Shown one piece after another: positions 23,082 to 32,608 of a stretch of DNA of 40,600 nucleotides (within the stretch, counting starts at the first letter, position 1; every line of letters starts with the position of its first letter). The notes under the pieces were generated by a model. The model did no database searches and was not told the origin of the DNA. It saw nothing but the letters and a program-made list of their open reading frames with translations. Both the position numbers and the translations under genes were made by a program. The stretch is taken from the NCBI GenBank assembly GCA_015064295.1, contig SVSM01000013.1:1-40600 (forward strand), read 5' to 3'. This DNA is from Oscillospiraceae bacterium. Its GTDB lineage: Bacteria; Bacillota; Clostridia; Oscillospirales; CAG-272.

Positions 23082-23937
23082 GACGGTTCCCTCCTGCAAC
23101 GCGAAGGATCTCATCCCTTGCCTGATCAACGGTAAAGACGTCGGTACGGACGTCGACCCCCCGCTGCTTTAATGCCAGCATAAAGCGGGTGATCTGCGGC
23201 ACGTCAAGGCCCACCGACGTAAGGGCATCTGCCTTCGAGAAGATCTCGGCGCAGTCACCCTCCATGGCGATCCTTCCGTGATCCATGACCACGAGACGGT
23301 CGGAATACCGTGCCATGTCCTCCATGCTATGGCTGACGATGATGACGGTATTGCCTCTTCTTCTTTGATAGAAACGAATGCCGCCGAGGATCTCCTCCCG
23401 GCCAACGGGGTCAAGACCTGCGGCAGGCTCATCGAGAATCAGCACCTCGGGATCCATGGCCATAATGCCCGCAATGGCAACGCGGCGCTTCTGCCCCCCC
23501 GAAAGATCAAAGGGAGAGGCGTCGAACAGCTTGGGATCAATGCGTACAAATTCGGCGGCGGTTCGGATGCGGCGGTCGATCTCCTGCTCGTCAAGTCCCA
23601 TATTCTTGGGGCCGTATGCAATGTCGGCGTAGACCGTCTCCTCAAACAGCTGATATTCGGGGTACTGGAACACCAGTCCCACACGGAAGCAGAGTGATTT
23701 ATTATCGAATCCCTTCTCGTTGACGTCCTGACCGTCAAAGAGAACCTGTCCCTCGGAAGGTGACAGAAGACCGTTAAGGAGCTGCACCAGCGTGGATTTG
23801 CCGCAGCCGGTATGACCGATCAGCCCGGTGATCCGATTCGCTTCAAAGCTCACCGATACGTTGTCCAGCGCCTTTTTGGCAAAAGGCGTGCCGACGCTGT
23901 AGGCGTACGATACGTTTTTCAGTTCCAAAATACTCAT
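23074..23937 (-). CDS. ecfA2: ECF transporter ATPase EcfA2
   Basis: One of the two ATPases of the ECF core, 287 residues. Walker A is GHTGCGKST, the Q-loop region is VFQYPEYQLFEETV, the signature is LSGGQKRR and Walker B is VLILDEPAAGLDP, followed by the H-loop VSHSMEDMARY. The EYQLF and GPKNMG sequences fit the A2 branch. It overlaps ecfA1 by 4 bases (ATGA) and ecfT by 8 bases. Confidence 0.94.
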   Translation of the reverse strand: MSILELKNVSYAYSVGTPFAKKALDNVSVSFEANRITGLIGHTGCGKSTLVQLLNGLLSPSEGQVLFDGQDVNEKGFDNKSLCFRVGLVFQYPEYQLFEETVYADIAYGPKNMGLDEQEIDRRIRTAAEFVRIDPKLFDASPFDLSGGQKRRVAIAGIMAMDPEVLILDEPAAGLDPVGREEILGGIRFYQRRRGNTVIIVSHSMEDMARYSDRLVVMDHGRIAMEGDCAEIFSKADALTSVGLDVPQITRFMLALKQRGVDVRTDVFTVDQARDEILRVAGGNRHA

Positions 23938-24794
23938 AACAGTACCGAGGCCAAAAGCTTGGCTCCCTCCTCTTCCTCCAGAATGTCAGCGGGGAGTGAA
24001 AAGCCTGCCTCGCGAAGATCGCAGAACAGCTCGGTTACCTGCGGCACGTCAAGGCCTGCCGTACGGAGCTTGTCCACCTGAGAAAACACCTGCTTGGGGG
24101 TGCCGTCAAGGTATAGCTCACCCTCGTTGATCACCACCACACGGTCGGCATCAATAGCCTCGTCCATGTTGTGGGTGATGTGCAGAACGGTAATGCCCTT
24201 TTCGCGGTTGAGCATTTTGATGGTATTCATGACCTCCCTGCGGCCCTGGGGGTCCAGCATGGCAGTGGATTCGTCAAAGATGATACACTCAGGCAGCATG
24301 GCGATGATACCGGCAATGGCTACCCGCTGCTTCTGGCCGCCGGAAAGACGGTGAGGGGCGTGGCGGGCGTATTCGGTCATGCCAACGGTAGCGAGGGCCT
24401 CGTCCACGCGGCGACGGATCTCCGTGGGCGGAACACCCAGGTTCTCGGGGCCGAAGGCAACGTCCTCCTCCACGATGGTAGCGACCAGCTGGTTATCGGG
24501 ATTCTGAAATACCATACCGATTTTACGGCGCACCTCAAAGATGTCGTCCTCGGTCATATCGGGCCGGGTGATCTCGGTATCACCGATGACGATGGTGCCT
24601 TCATCGGGGGTCAGGATCATATTGAGTAGCTTGGCAAGGGTGGATTTTCCCGAGCCGTTATGCCCCAACACGCAGACGAAGCTGCCTTTTTCAATTTCAA
24701 CGCTGAAGTTCTTCAGCACGTAGTGCTTGGCTTCCGTCTCCTCGTCATCGTAGGTAAACGAGAGATTTTTCACCGAAATAAAGGGTGTAGACAT
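23934..24794 (-). CDS. ecfA1: ECF transporter ATPase EcfA1
   Basis: The second ATPase of the ECF core, 286 residues from ATG 24794 (site AAAGGA about 9 bases before it). Walker A is GHNGSGKST, the Q-loop region is VFQNPDNQLVATIVEEDVAFG, typical of EcfA1, the signature is LSGGQKQR and Walker B is CIIFDESTAMLDP with the H-loop ITHNMDEA. With EcfA2 and EcfT it energises uptake of vitamins or metals through S components encoded elsewhere. An extension to 24851 overlaps the methyltransferase gene and is rejected. Confidence 0.94.
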   Translation of the reverse strand: MSTPFISVKNLSFTYDDEETEAKHYVLKNFSVEIEKGSFVCVLGHNGSGKSTLAKLLNMILTPDEGTIVIGDTEITRPDMTEDDIFEVRRKIGMVFQNPDNQLVATIVEEDVAFGPENLGVPPTEIRRRVDEALATVGMTEYARHAPHRLSGGQKQRVAIAGIIAMLPECIIFDESTAMLDPQGRREVMNTIKMLNREKGITVLHITHNMDEAIDADRVVVINEGELYLDGTPKQVFSQVDKLRTAGLDVPQVTELFCDLREAGFSLPADILEEEEGAKLLASVLL

Positions 24795-24808
24795 GAAAAA
24801 GATTCCTT

Positions 24809-25681
24809 TTATTGCTGTCCTTTCGCCGTCCAACGAGAGGAGGAGCCGCAAGGAAGTACCCCTCCCGTTACCGTGACCGGCAGGCCGATCTCATCGGATA
24901 CGACCTGTCCGCCATGGACGGGCAAAATGGTTTTTTGAAGAATATATCCCATGGTCGAGGGAGAAAGCCCCGTGGTATAGGAATTCACGAGAAAGAACAG
25001 CGGGTTGTCCGACAGCAGCTTGGCGGCCAACGTGACGAAGGCGTCGATGTTCTCCTCGAGGGTCCACTTCTCACCACTGGGCCCTCTACCGTAGGAGGGA
25101 GGGTCCATAATGATGCCGTCGTAACGGTTTCCGCGACGAAGCTCACGCTCGCAGAACTTAAAGCAGTCGTCCACGATATAGCGAATAGGGGCACTTTCCA
25201 GGCCGGAAAGGGCGGCATTTTCCTTGGCGCGCTGTACCATTCCCTTGGAGGCATCCACGTGACACACCGATGCCCCGGCCTTGGCGGCGGCAACGGTGGC
25301 GCCACCCGTATAGGCAAAGAGATTGAGTACCTTTACGGGACGATCTGCCCCTTCAACCAGTCCGCCGAACCAATCCCAGTTCACGGCCTGCTCGGGAAAG
25401 AGTCCCGTGTGCTTGAAGCCCATGGGCTTCAAGGAAAAACGTAAATCGCGGTAACCGATCTCCCATTCCTCGGGAAGACGGTTTTCATTCCAGCTTCCGC
25501 CGCCGCTTTTAGAGCGGGTATAGACGCCGTCTGCCTTTTTCCAAGCGGGGTGCCTCTTGCAGTTCTTCCAGATGACCTGGGGATCGGGACGGATCAGCGT
25601 ATAGCCTCCCCACCGTTCGAGCCGCTGGCCGTCGGAGCAATCAAGCAGCTCATAATCCCGCCATTGCTTTGAAAACCACAT
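24809..25681 (-). CDS. Class I SAM-dependent methyltransferase (RlmI/RlmK-related)
   Basis: The 290-residue protein has a Rossmann-type methyltransferase fold: motif I VLNLFAYTGGATVAAAKAG, the acidic tip VDASKGM, and motif IV MDPPSYGRG, whose DPPSY type is seen in nucleic-acid methyltransferases. It most resembles the PF10672/RlmI group of 23S rRNA m5C methyltransferases but lacks an N-terminal PUA domain, so the rRNA target is an inference. The ATG shares its first base with the last of the glmM stop (TAATG). EcfA1 starts 14 bases downstream. Confidence 0.85.
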   Translation of the reverse strand: MWFSKQWRDYELLDCSDGQRLERWGGYTLIRPDPQVIWKNCKRHPAWKKADGVYTRSKSGGGSWNENRLPEEWEIGYRDLRFSLKPMGFKHTGLFPEQAVNWDWFGGLVEGADRPVKVLNLFAYTGGATVAAAKAGASVCHVDASKGMVQRAKENAALSGLESAPIRYIVDDCFKFCERELRRGNRYDGIIMDPPSYGRGPSGEKWTLEENIDAFVTLAAKLLSDNPLFFLVNSYTTGLSPSTMGYILQKTILPVHGGQVVSDEIGLPVTVTGGVLPCGSSSRWTAKGQQ

Positions 25682-27039
25682 TATCGTTCTACCTCAATGA
25701 TCTCTTTTAGTTCGTTTGCATAAGCGGTCAGTGCCTCCCTGTCATTACCCTCCAGCATAATACGAACCAGGGGCTCAGTACCGGACGGGCGAAGGAGAAT
25801 TCGGCCGTTATCTCCCAATCGGGTTTCGATCTCACGCTTCTTTTCGATTACGGACGACGAGACCATGACTGCCGCTTTTCTTTCGTTAGGCACCTCCACG
25901 TTGACCGCCACCTGCGGGACCTTGACCATTTTGCCAAACAGCTCGGAGGCCCTCTTATCGGGATAGCGAGCCATCAGCTCCAGTCCCATGGCCGCCGTCA
26001 CCTGACCGTCACCGGTGGTGGCGTAATCCAGCAGGATCACGTGACCTGACTGCTCCCCGCCGATAACGGCACCGTAGCGGAGCATTTCCTCCAGGACGTA
26101 ACGGTCGCCCACATCAGTCTGGCGAACCGTAATGCCCTCCTGTTTCATCATCTGATGAAAGCCAAGGTTCGTAAGCTTCGTAGCCACGACGGCATTGTTC
26201 GTCAGGCAACCGTCCTTTTTCATCTCTACGGCAAAGGCCGAGAGGATCCGGTCACCATCAATCAGATCTCCGTTTTCGTCGCACATAAGACAACGGTCGG
26301 CGTCCCCGTCAAAGGCAATGCCGATATCGTAGCCTTCGTCTACCACATAGCGGCAGAGGGCGTTCATTTCGGTAGAGCCGCAGTTGCGGTTAATGTTGAT
26401 CCCATCGGGATCGCAGGACATAAAATGGCAATCGAAGCCCGGAAAATTTTCGGGATTGAAAATGTATTTTGCCGTGGTGCTGGCCGATCCGTTTGAGAGA
26501 TCGAACAGGACCTTTTTCTTTGCTTTGCTTTGCTTCCTCTTGAACACCGAAGCAACGCGCTCTTCATAGCGGTCAATAAGACCACTTCCCGTGAGGACAC
26601 GTCCAATGCCTTGGCATCCGCAGTGAAACTCTGCGTCACCGAGAATCAGCTCCTCGACCTTGCTCTCCAGCTCATCCGAAAGCTTGTAGCCCGCGGCACC
26701 GAAAACCTTGATGCCGTTGTATTCACTTGGATTGTGAGAGGCTGAGATCATAACACCGGCGTCGGCCTTGATCTCGCGGACAAGGTAGGCCACAGCAGGC
26801 GTGGGAACGACACCGACAAGATAGACATCACTGCCCATGGCACAAAGACCGGCCGTAATAGCGGCCTCGAACATATCCCCCGACAAACGGGTATCCTTAC
26901 CGACGATCACGCAAGTTTTATGGCGGGAGGTCTCGTTCAGAACCTTGGCCACCGAAAGGCCGAGACGAAAGCCAAGCTCTGCCGTTAACTCTTTCCCGGC
27001 AATGCCGCGGATACCGTCTGTGCCAAATAGCTTTCCCAT
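25681..27039 (-). CDS. glmM: Phosphoglucosamine mutase
   Basis: GlmM converts glucosamine 6-phosphate to glucosamine 1-phosphate on the way to UDP-GlcNAc, the common precursor of peptidoglycan and teichoic-acid linkage units. The 452-residue protein has the phosphorylated Ser101 in ISASHNPSEYNG, the Mg2+ loop DGDADR (244-249), the sugar-binding GGEQSGHV and the phosphate-binding RPSGTEPLVRIM at the C-terminus, all in the usual places. ATG at 27039 follows AGGAG. Only 9 bases separate it from ruvB. The more usual partners cdaA-cdaR are not here. Confidence 0.95.
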   Translation of the reverse strand: MGKLFGTDGIRGIAGKELTAELGFRLGLSVAKVLNETSRHKTCVIVGKDTRLSGDMFEAAITAGLCAMGSDVYLVGVVPTPAVAYLVREIKADAGVMISASHNPSEYNGIKVFGAAGYKLSDELESKVEELILGDAEFHCGCQGIGRVLTGSGLIDRYEERVASVFKRKQSKAKKKVLFDLSNGSASTTAKYIFNPENFPGFDCHFMSCDPDGININRNCGSTEMNALCRYVVDEGYDIGIAFDGDADRCLMCDENGDLIDGDRILSAFAVEMKKDGCLTNNAVVATKLTNLGFHQMMKQEGITVRQTDVGDRYVLEEMLRYGAVIGGEQSGHVILLDYATTGDGQVTAAMGLELMARYPDKRASELFGKMVKVPQVAVNVEVPNERKAAVMVSSSVIEKKREIETRLGDNGRILLRPSGTEPLVRIMLEGNDREALTAYANELKEIIEVER

Positions 27040-27048
27040 AGTGTCTCT

Positions 27049-28143
27049 TTACTCCTGGTTCTTATTTTCAGTGGAGAAAATATCAATTTGATTCCCCGTG
27101 GCCACCCCCGCCGTATAAGGGATTCCGAGATGGTCGTAGGCAAGCTTGGTGGCGCAACGGCCGCGGGGTGTGCGGCTTAAAAATCCGATCTGCATCAGAT
27201 ACGGCTCATACACGTCCTCGATAGTAATCGATTCCTCACCCACGGTAGCTGCCAAGGTTTCAAGACCGACGGGGCCGCCACCGTAGAACTTGATGATGAC
27301 CTCCAGCATCCGTCTGTCGACGCTGTCAAGGCCGAGATGATCGATCTCAAGGCGGTTCAGGGCATAATCGGCGATTTCTCGGTCGATAACGCCGCTTCCC
27401 TTGATCTGTGCAAAATCGCGGACACGCTTGAGAAGGCGGTTTGCCACACGGGGGGTGCCTCTCGAACGGGCGGCGATCTCTCTTGCGCCGTAGGGATCAA
27501 TGGGGATGTCCAGGATACCGGCGCTTCTTGTGACGATGGTTGCCAGCTCCTCGGTGGTATAAAGCTCCAGCTTCAGCACCACACCGAAGCGGTCACGGAG
27601 CGGCGTTGCGATCTGTCCCGCCCGTGTGGTGGCACCGATGAGGGTAAATTTGGAGAGGCTCAACGGAATGCTTCTTGCCGCAGGGCCTTTTCCGATGATG
27701 AGATCGACCACATAGTCCTCCATGGCAGGATATAGGATCTCCTCCACGGCCTTGGGCAGGCGATGGATCTCATCTATAAACAGAATATCGTTTTCTCCCA
27801 AATTGGTGAGTAACGCCACCAGATCTCCGCCCTTTTCAATGGCAGGTCCCGACGTGACGCGGATATTGACCCCCATCTCATTGGCAATGATGGCCGAGAG
27901 GGTGGTCTTTCCAAGGCCGGGAGGGCCGTAGAGCAGGACGTGATCCAGCACCTCGCCGCGGTTCTTGGCGGCGTCGATATAGATCTTCAGGTTTTCCTTT
28001 GCCTTCACCTGTCCGATGTATTCGTCAAGGGTGCGGGGGCGGAGAGTCGGCTCGTTTTCGCCATCCTCGCTTTCACTGAACGAGGAGGATACGATACGGG
28101 ACTCAAAGTCGTATTCAAAGTCGTTTTCGTATTCAGCCGTCAT
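27049..28143 (-). CDS. ruvB: Holliday junction branch migration helicase RuvB
   Basis: RuvB is the hexameric AAA+ motor that drives branch migration of Holliday junctions with RuvA. The 364-residue protein has a 33-residue acidic N-terminal extension, then [12 protein letters not shown], Walker [10 protein letters not shown], Walker [11 protein letters not shown], sensor 1 IGATTRAG, the Arg-finger region PLRDRFG and the C-terminal winged helix with [10 protein letters not shown]. The start at ATG 28143 has AAAGG 9 bases upstream. It follows ruvA by 28 bases. Confidence 0.97.
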   Translation of the reverse strand: MTAEYENDFEYDFESRIVSSSFSESEDGENEPTLRPRTLDEYIGQVKAKENLKIYIDAAKNRGEVLDHVLLYGPPGLGKTTLSAIIANEMGVNIRVTSGPAIEKGGDLVALLTNLGENDILFIDEIHRLPKAVEEILYPAMEDYVVDLIIGKGPAARSIPLSLSKFTLIGATTRAGQIATPLRDRFGVVLKLELYTTEELATIVTRSAGILDIPIDPYGAREIAARSRGTPRVANRLLKRVRDFAQIKGSGVIDREIADYALNRLEIDHLGLDSVDRRMLEVIIKFYGGGPVGLETLAATVGEESITIEDVYEPYLMQIGFLSRTPRGRCATKLAYDHLGIPYTAGVATGNQIDIFSTENKNQE

Positions 28144-28171
28144 ACGTCGTCGCCTTTCGTTATTTCAAAGA

Positions 28172-28774
28172 TTATTTCATCAGCTTAGTGAGCGCCGTTT
28201 TGATCAGCACCTCAAGGTCTGCCTTGGGATCGGCGCCCTTCAGGGCATAGGCCGCCTCGGCTCTGGTATAGCCAAGGACCATCAAGGCATTGGCCGCCTC
28301 GCTCAGATTGTTCTCGTTGGCCGGCAACAGATCCTCCGCCGCCGAGCCCATATCCTCCGATGAGAAATCCTTTTTCATCTTATCCTTCAGCTCCAGAATG
28401 ATCCTGGCCGCCGTTTTGGCGCCGACACCCGGCGCCTTGGCAATGGCCTTGGCATCACCGCTCATTACCGCCGCCGCAAAGCGCTCCGGTGACATGAGGG
28501 ACAGGATCGATACTGCCGATTTGGCACCGACACCCGACACCGAGATCAGCATACGGAAGCTGGTAAGCTCCTCAAGTGAGGAAAAACCGTACAGTTCCAT
28601 GGCGTCCTCACGGACGCTCAAATGGGTATAGAGCTTGATCTTGGTACCGACCTTACCGGCCAGCTTTCCCAGCGTATTGCCGCTGATGGTCATTTGATAG
28701 CCGACTCCCGCGGCATCCACCACTGCGGTATTCGGTTCTGCGAGAACAAGCTCGCCGCTGATGTAGTAATACAA
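28172..28774 (-). CDS. ruvA: Holliday junction branch migration protein RuvA
   Basis: RuvA binds the four-way junction as a tetramer and recruits RuvB. The 200-residue protein begins MYYYISGELV with a TTG start at 28774, chosen because AAGGAG lies 8 bases upstream. It has the OB-fold domain with HLSVREDAMELYGF, two helix-hairpin-helix units (LISVSGVGAKSA and IAKAPGVGAKTA) and a C-terminal domain with NALMVLGYTRAEA that binds RuvB. It lies 11 bases after ruvC. Confidence 0.96.
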   Translation of the reverse strand: MYYYISGELVLAEPNTAVVDAAGVGYQMTISGNTLGKLAGKVGTKIKLYTHLSVREDAMELYGFSSLEELTSFRMLISVSGVGAKSAVSILSLMSPERFAAAVMSGDAKAIAKAPGVGAKTAARIILELKDKMKKDFSSEDMGSAAEDLLPANENNLSEAANALMVLGYTRAEAAYALKGADPKADLEVLIKTALTKLMK

Positions 28775-28785
28775 GGCAGATCTCC

Positions 28786-29286
28786 TTACTTGATGTTATA
28801 GAAATCACGGATACGGGAGCATCCGGTATGGGCGTGACAGACCGCGATCGCCAGGGCATCGGCGGTATCGTCCAGCTTGGGCATCTTCTCCAGCTTTAAG
28901 ATAGTCTTCACCATCATCTGCACCTGCTTCTTTTCCGCGGCTCCGTAGCCGACCACCGCCTGCTTGACCTGCATGGGCGTATATTCAAAGATATGGATGC
29001 CCTTTTTTCTGGCTGCCAAAAGGGACACACCTCGTGCCTCTGCCACCGAAATTCCGGTGGTGATATTCTTGGTAAAGAACAGCTCCTCGATGGCCATCTC
29101 GGCGGGATGGTACAGATCAATCAGATCGCACATACCGTCGTATATGGCCGCCAGCCGGTCCTCCACCGGCGTGTGGGCAGGTGTGGTGATGGCGCCGTAG
29201 GCCAGTGTTCGAAAGCGCGGCGCTTGATAGTCGATGACGCCGTAACCAACGATGGCAAGACCGGGATCGATGCCTAATATAATCAC
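28786..29286 (-). CDS. ruvC: Crossover junction endodeoxyribonuclease RuvC
   Basis: RuvC resolves Holliday junctions by paired nicks. From GTG 29286, with AAAGGAG 6 bases upstream, it has 166 residues, the family length; it begins MIILGIDPGLAIVGYG with the first catalytic Asp7. The other acidic residues are visible in MAIEELFF and LDDTADALAIA. The frame is open further upstream but that region holds the promoter. It is the first gene of the long operon. Confidence 0.96.
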   Translation of the reverse strand: MIILGIDPGLAIVGYGVIDYQAPRFRTLAYGAITTPAHTPVEDRLAAIYDGMCDLIDLYHPAEMAIEELFFTKNITTGISVAEARGVSLLAARKKGIHIFEYTPMQVKQAVVGYGAAEKKQVQMMVKTILKLEKMPKLDDTADALAIAVCHAHTGCSRIRDFYNIK

Positions 29287-29329
29287 GTCTTTCTCCTTTT
29301 GGGTATACCAATGCCATTTTATCTTATCC

Positions 29330-29358
29330 ATTATACCACAAAGTCGTCCCTTCGTCAA
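29330..29358 (-). promoter_or_regulatory. ruvC: Predicted sigma-A promoter of the ruvC-ruvA-ruvB-glmM... operon
   Basis: On the minus strand TTGACG (29353-29358) and TATAAT (29330-29335) are separated by 17 bases, 44 bases upstream of the ruvC GTG. No other strong promoter or terminator was seen by eye down to 14263, so it may drive all 13 genes. The remaining sequence to the divergent promoter at 29503 contains nothing I recognise. Confidence 0.85.
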
Positions 29359-29502
29359 AGGGTAATTGTAAATTTTTCTATATTTATGGAAAAAAGCACA
29401 ATATCAGGGCCTTTTTTACTCACTTTCACACAAGGGTTTCCCTCCCCTTTTGGGAAAGTCGGATTTCTGTTCGGGTACGAGGGCAAAATTCCAAAAAAAC
29501 GG

Positions 29503-29531
29503 TTTACATTGCTTCCAAAATGTGTTATAAT
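29503..29531 (+). promoter_or_regulatory. Predicted sigma-A promoter of the DUF951-YfhO operon
   Basis: TTTACA (29503-29508) and TATAAT (29526-29531) with a 17-base spacer. The ribosome site GGGAGA (29560-29565) and the ATG at 29572 follow. Confidence 0.85.
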
Positions 29532-29571
29532 GATATATCTGTTAATTCTGATCACATTCGGGAGAAATGGT

Positions 29572-29787
29572 ATGCCGATTCCGACCTTTTCTGTGGGAAG
29601 CACGCTGAAAATGAAAAAGCCGCATCCCTGCGGTTCCCTGCTATTTGCGGTCCTACGCTGTGGAAGCGACGTGCGGATCCGCTGCCTCGGCTGTGGCCGT
29701 GAGGTTACCGTTCCCCGCATAAAGCTGGAAAAAAGCATTAAATCGGTTCGTGAGGAGGGAAAGCAACATGAACGTCGGCAAGCATAA
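29572..29787 (+). CDS. DUF951 family small protein
   Basis: The 71-residue protein begins MPIPTFSVGSTLKMKKPHPCG and continues with VRIRCLGCGREVTVPRIKLEK. The conserved KKPHPCG and the CLGCG knuckle identify DUF951, a family of small basic proteins, often fewer than 70 residues, found widely in Firmicutes; its function is unknown and an RNA- or zinc-binding role is only a guess. The start at 29572 follows GGGAGA at 6 bases. Its last 20 bases overlap the YfhO gene, whose ribosome site (GAGGAGGG) lies within it, so the two are coupled. Confidence 0.88.
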   Translation: MPIPTFSVGSTLKMKKPHPCGSLLFAVLRCGSDVRIRCLGCGREVTVPRIKLEKSIKSVREEGKQHERRQA

Positions 29788-32515
29788 TTTGCGCGCTCAG
29801 CTACGCAATTTCCGTGAGAAATACGGCTTTCTCTTGATCGCCTTCGTCATCCCTGCTCTTATCATGTGGATGATCTATATCGCCATGGAGGTTTGGCCCT
29901 TCGGAAACAGCTCGGTTCTGGTGCTTGACCTGAACGGACAGTACGTCTATTTTTTTGAGGAGCTTCGCAATAAGGTCCTTCAGGGTGGCAGCTTCCTCTA
30001 CACCTGGTCCCGTTCCATGGGCGGTGAGTTTATGGGCATCTATGCCTACTATCTGGCCAGCCCCTTCTCCTTCCTCATCACTCTCTTTTCCGACAACCAC
30101 ATTACCGAGGGGCTTCTTCTCATCATCCTCCTGAAGGTGGGATCCATGGGCGCCACCATGGCCTATTATCTGAACGAGTCCCACCCCACGAAGAAGATCA
30201 ACATTCTGATCTTTTCTGCCTGCTACGCCCTCTCCTCCTACGCGGTGGTCATGGCCAACAATACCATGTGGATCGATAACCTGATCCTTCTGCCGCTGGT
30301 GACCCTCGGCATTGAGCGGCTGATCAAGAAACGGGACTTTAAGCTCTTTGTTTTCAGCCTTTCCATGGCGCTTCTCACCTCCTTCTATATCGGCTACATG
30401 ACCTGTATTTACGTAGCCATTTATTTCTTCTACTACTACCTTGCCCACGACAATCACGGGGAAAACAATTTCTGGCAGGAGGATAACCACTTCTGGAAAT
30501 CTCTCCTTCGCATCGGCGCCTATTCGGCTATTGCCATCAGCATCGCCATGGTGATCGTTTACCCCGCCTATACCTCCCTGCAATTCGGAAAAAGCACCTT
30601 CAGCAACACGACCTACACCCTTACCCAGCGATTTGACCTGCTGGACTTCTTTGTCAAGCTCTTTCCCGGCTCCTACGACACCGTCCGTCCCGAGGGCCTT
30701 CCCTTCGTATACGCCGGCGTCGTCGCCGTGATTCTGGTGCCGATCTACTTTATCTCCTCCCGCATTCGCTGGCAGGAGCGCATGATGAGCGGTCTTATCC
30801 TCTGCATCTTCATTCTCTGCTTCAACATCAACGCCATTGACATCGTGTGGCACGGGTTTCAGAAGCCGAACTGGCTCAATTACCGTTACAGCTTCATGTT
30901 TATCTTCCTCATGCTGGTCATGGCCTACAAGGCCTTCGGTCTACTGAAGCACGCCAACTATAAGCACGTCATTTTCGTCTGCGGTGTCCTGGTCATCCTG
31001 GTGATGGTGATTCAAAAGCTATACGGCAATCTGGCTATGAACTCCTCCGGAAAGATCGTGGAGGCACAGTCGGGGGCGAACTACAAGTACTACTGGGTCG
31101 GTGATTTTAAGACGATCTGGCTTTCCCTGCTCTGTCTTGTGGTCTACGGCGTCGCCCTCTGGTTCGAGCACGCGGGACGTCTGAACGGCAAGGCCGCGGC
31201 CGTTGTGGCGATTCTCGTTTGTGTCGAGCTGTTCACCTCCGGGCTTTTACACACCATCAATCTGGACGACGACGTGATGGTCAGCTCTCGCAGCTCCTAC
31301 AACAACTATATGGAGAAGGTCCGGCCTCTCGTGGATTGGATCAAGCATCACGACGATTCTCCCTTCTACCGCATGGAGAAAAACTTCCACCGTAAGACCA
31401 ACGATCCTATGACACTGGGCTTCTACGGTATCTCCAACTCCACCTCAACCCTGAACAAGCCCGTCATCAATATGCTCCACCGTTACGGCTATGCCTCCAA
31501 GTCCCACTGGACCGAATATCGGGGAGGCACCCCTGCCGCCGACGCTCTCTTCGGCATTAAGTACGTCATCTCCGAGGGACAGGTGGTCAATGAGGTGTGG
31601 AAGGAGCTTCTCTACGACGAGGATCATAACTATTATATCTACGAAAATCCCTACGCTCTTTCCCTTGCCTACGCCGCCGATGCGGGGGTCCTGGATTTTG
31701 AGATCACCGATTACGAGTCCCCCTTTGAGCTGATCAATGCTCTGTCGGGTGCTATCTCGGGCCGCGAGGGGGAGATACCGATTTTCAACCTCCTTGAGCT
31801 TACCAACACCAAGTTTACCAACATCGATACCGGTTTTACCACCGCCCACCGCAAATACAGCAAGAAGAACAAGGATCTGTCGGCCCGCATCGAATACACC
31901 CTGTCGGTTACCGCCGGAGAGCCTGTCTATATGTATATCCCCACCGATTATCCCAGAGAATGCGGGCTTAAGGTGGACGGCGTTTCAAAGGGCACTTATT
32001 TCGGAAACAAGACCGACCACGTCATGTTCCTCGGGATCTTTGACGAGGACCGCGAGATCACCGTTTCGCTGGAGCTGAAGAACGACCCCATCTATATCAT
32101 GAACAACCAAAACTATTTCTTCTCGATGGATACCGATCTCTTTAAGGAGACCTTCAACCGCTTGAAGGAAGGAAATTTGGAGATCAGCACCTTTGAGGAC
32201 GATTTTATTGAGGGGCACGTCTATATCCCCGAGGGGAAGGAGGTCCTCTATACCTCCATCGTGTTTGACGAGGGCTGGATCGTCACGGTAGACGGTGAGG
32301 AACAGGAGCTGATCAAAACCAACGATGCACTCCTTGCCGTGGCCATTGAGGAAGGCGAGCACGACGTTTCCTTCCGCTATCGGCCCAAGTGCTATACCGT
32401 AGGCTCTGCCGTTTCCGTTCTCGGTCTCATCGCCTTTGGCGGCGCCATCGTCCTTGACGAATGGAAGAAGCGCCGCGAGCTGCGCCGATGGGCCGAGGCC
32501 AATCACATTTATTAA
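29768..32515 (+). CDS. YfhO family membrane protein (GT-C-type glycosyltransferase-like)
   Basis: The 915-residue protein has a polytopic N-terminal half with about 12 membrane segments (from residue 20 to about 500), a soluble extracytoplasmic part of beta type (about 510-870) and a final membrane segment (about 880-900). The first loop carries VLVLDLNGQYVYFFEELRN, with the acidic residue expected after segment 1 in GT-C enzymes. YfhO proteins of Bacillus and Listeria are linked to glycosylation of lipoteichoic acid with polyprenyl-phosphate sugars; the substrate here is inference. The start is ATG 29768 with GAGGAGGG at 7 bases. It is followed by a leader-like stretch with two hairpins before the next gene. 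Confidence 0.85.
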   Translation: MNVGKHNLRAQLRNFREKYGFLLIAFVIPALIMWMIYIAMEVWPFGNSSVLVLDLNGQYVYFFEELRNKVLQGGSFLYTWSRSMGGEFMGIYAYYLASPFSFLITLFSDNHITEGLLLIILLKVGSMGATMAYYLNESHPTKKINILIFSACYALSSYAVVMANNTMWIDNLILLPLVTLGIERLIKKRDFKLFVFSLSMALLTSFYIGYMTCIYVAIYFFYYYLAHDNHGENNFWQEDNHFWKSLLRIGAYSAIAISIAMVIVYPAYTSLQFGKSTFSNTTYTLTQRFDLLDFFVKLFPGSYDTVRPEGLPFVYAGVVAVILVPIYFISSRIRWQERMMSGLILCIFILCFNINAIDIVWHGFQKPNWLNYRYSFMFIFLMLVMAYKAFGLLKHANYKHVIFVCGVLVILVMVIQKLYGNLAMNSSGKIVEAQSGANYKYYWVGDFKTIWLSLLCLVVYGVALWFEHAGRLNGKAAAVVAILVCVELFTSGLLHTINLDDDVMVSSRSSYNNYMEKVRPLVDWIKHHDDSPFYRMEKNFHRKTNDPMTLGFYGISNSTSTLNKPVINMLHRYGYASKSHWTEYRGGTPAADALFGIKYVISEGQVVNEVWKELLYDEDHNYYIYENPYALSLAYAADAGVLDFEITDYESPFELINALSGAISGREGEIPIFNLLELTNTKFTNIDTGFTTAHRKYSKKNKDLSARIEYTLSVTAGEPVYMYIPTDYPRECGLKVDGVSKGTYFGNKTDHVMFLGIFDEDREITVSLELKNDPIYIMNNQNYFFSMDTDLFKETFNRLKEGNLEISTFEDDFIEGHVYIPEGKEVLYTSIVFDEGWIVTVDGEEQELIKTNDALLAVAIEEGEHDVSFRYRPKCYTVGSAVSVLGLIAFGGAIVLDEWKKRRELRRWAEANHIY

Positions 32516-32518
32516 AAC

Positions 32519-32576
32519 GCGGGGGAGAGGCTTGGCTTCTCCCCGTTTCCCTGCATAACCTCCCGAAATTGCGGGA
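32519..32576 (+). terminator. Two small hairpins after the YfhO gene (possible weak terminator or attenuator)
   Basis: The first pairs the G-rich run 520-528 with TCTCCCCG (32538-32545), with one bulged G, and is followed by TTT. The second pairs TCCCG (32561-32565) with CGGGA (32572-32576). Both lie in the 93-base gap before the PF06541 gene. The T-tract is short, so read-through is likely. Confidence 0.4.
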
Positions 32577-32608
32577 ATCCTCCCTGCAAACACCCTTGGA
32601 GGTTGCTT

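Noticed and set aside
29299..29571. An upstream-extended DUF951 protein in the same frame
   Set aside because: The extension crosses the predicted promoter and lacks family similarity; the ATG at 29572 has a good ribosome site and gives the family start.
29801..30853. Minus-strand open frame of 350 codons opposite the YfhO gene
   Set aside because: The plus-strand frame encodes a typical polytopic membrane protein; the minus-strand product is Gly/Asp/His-rich without motifs.
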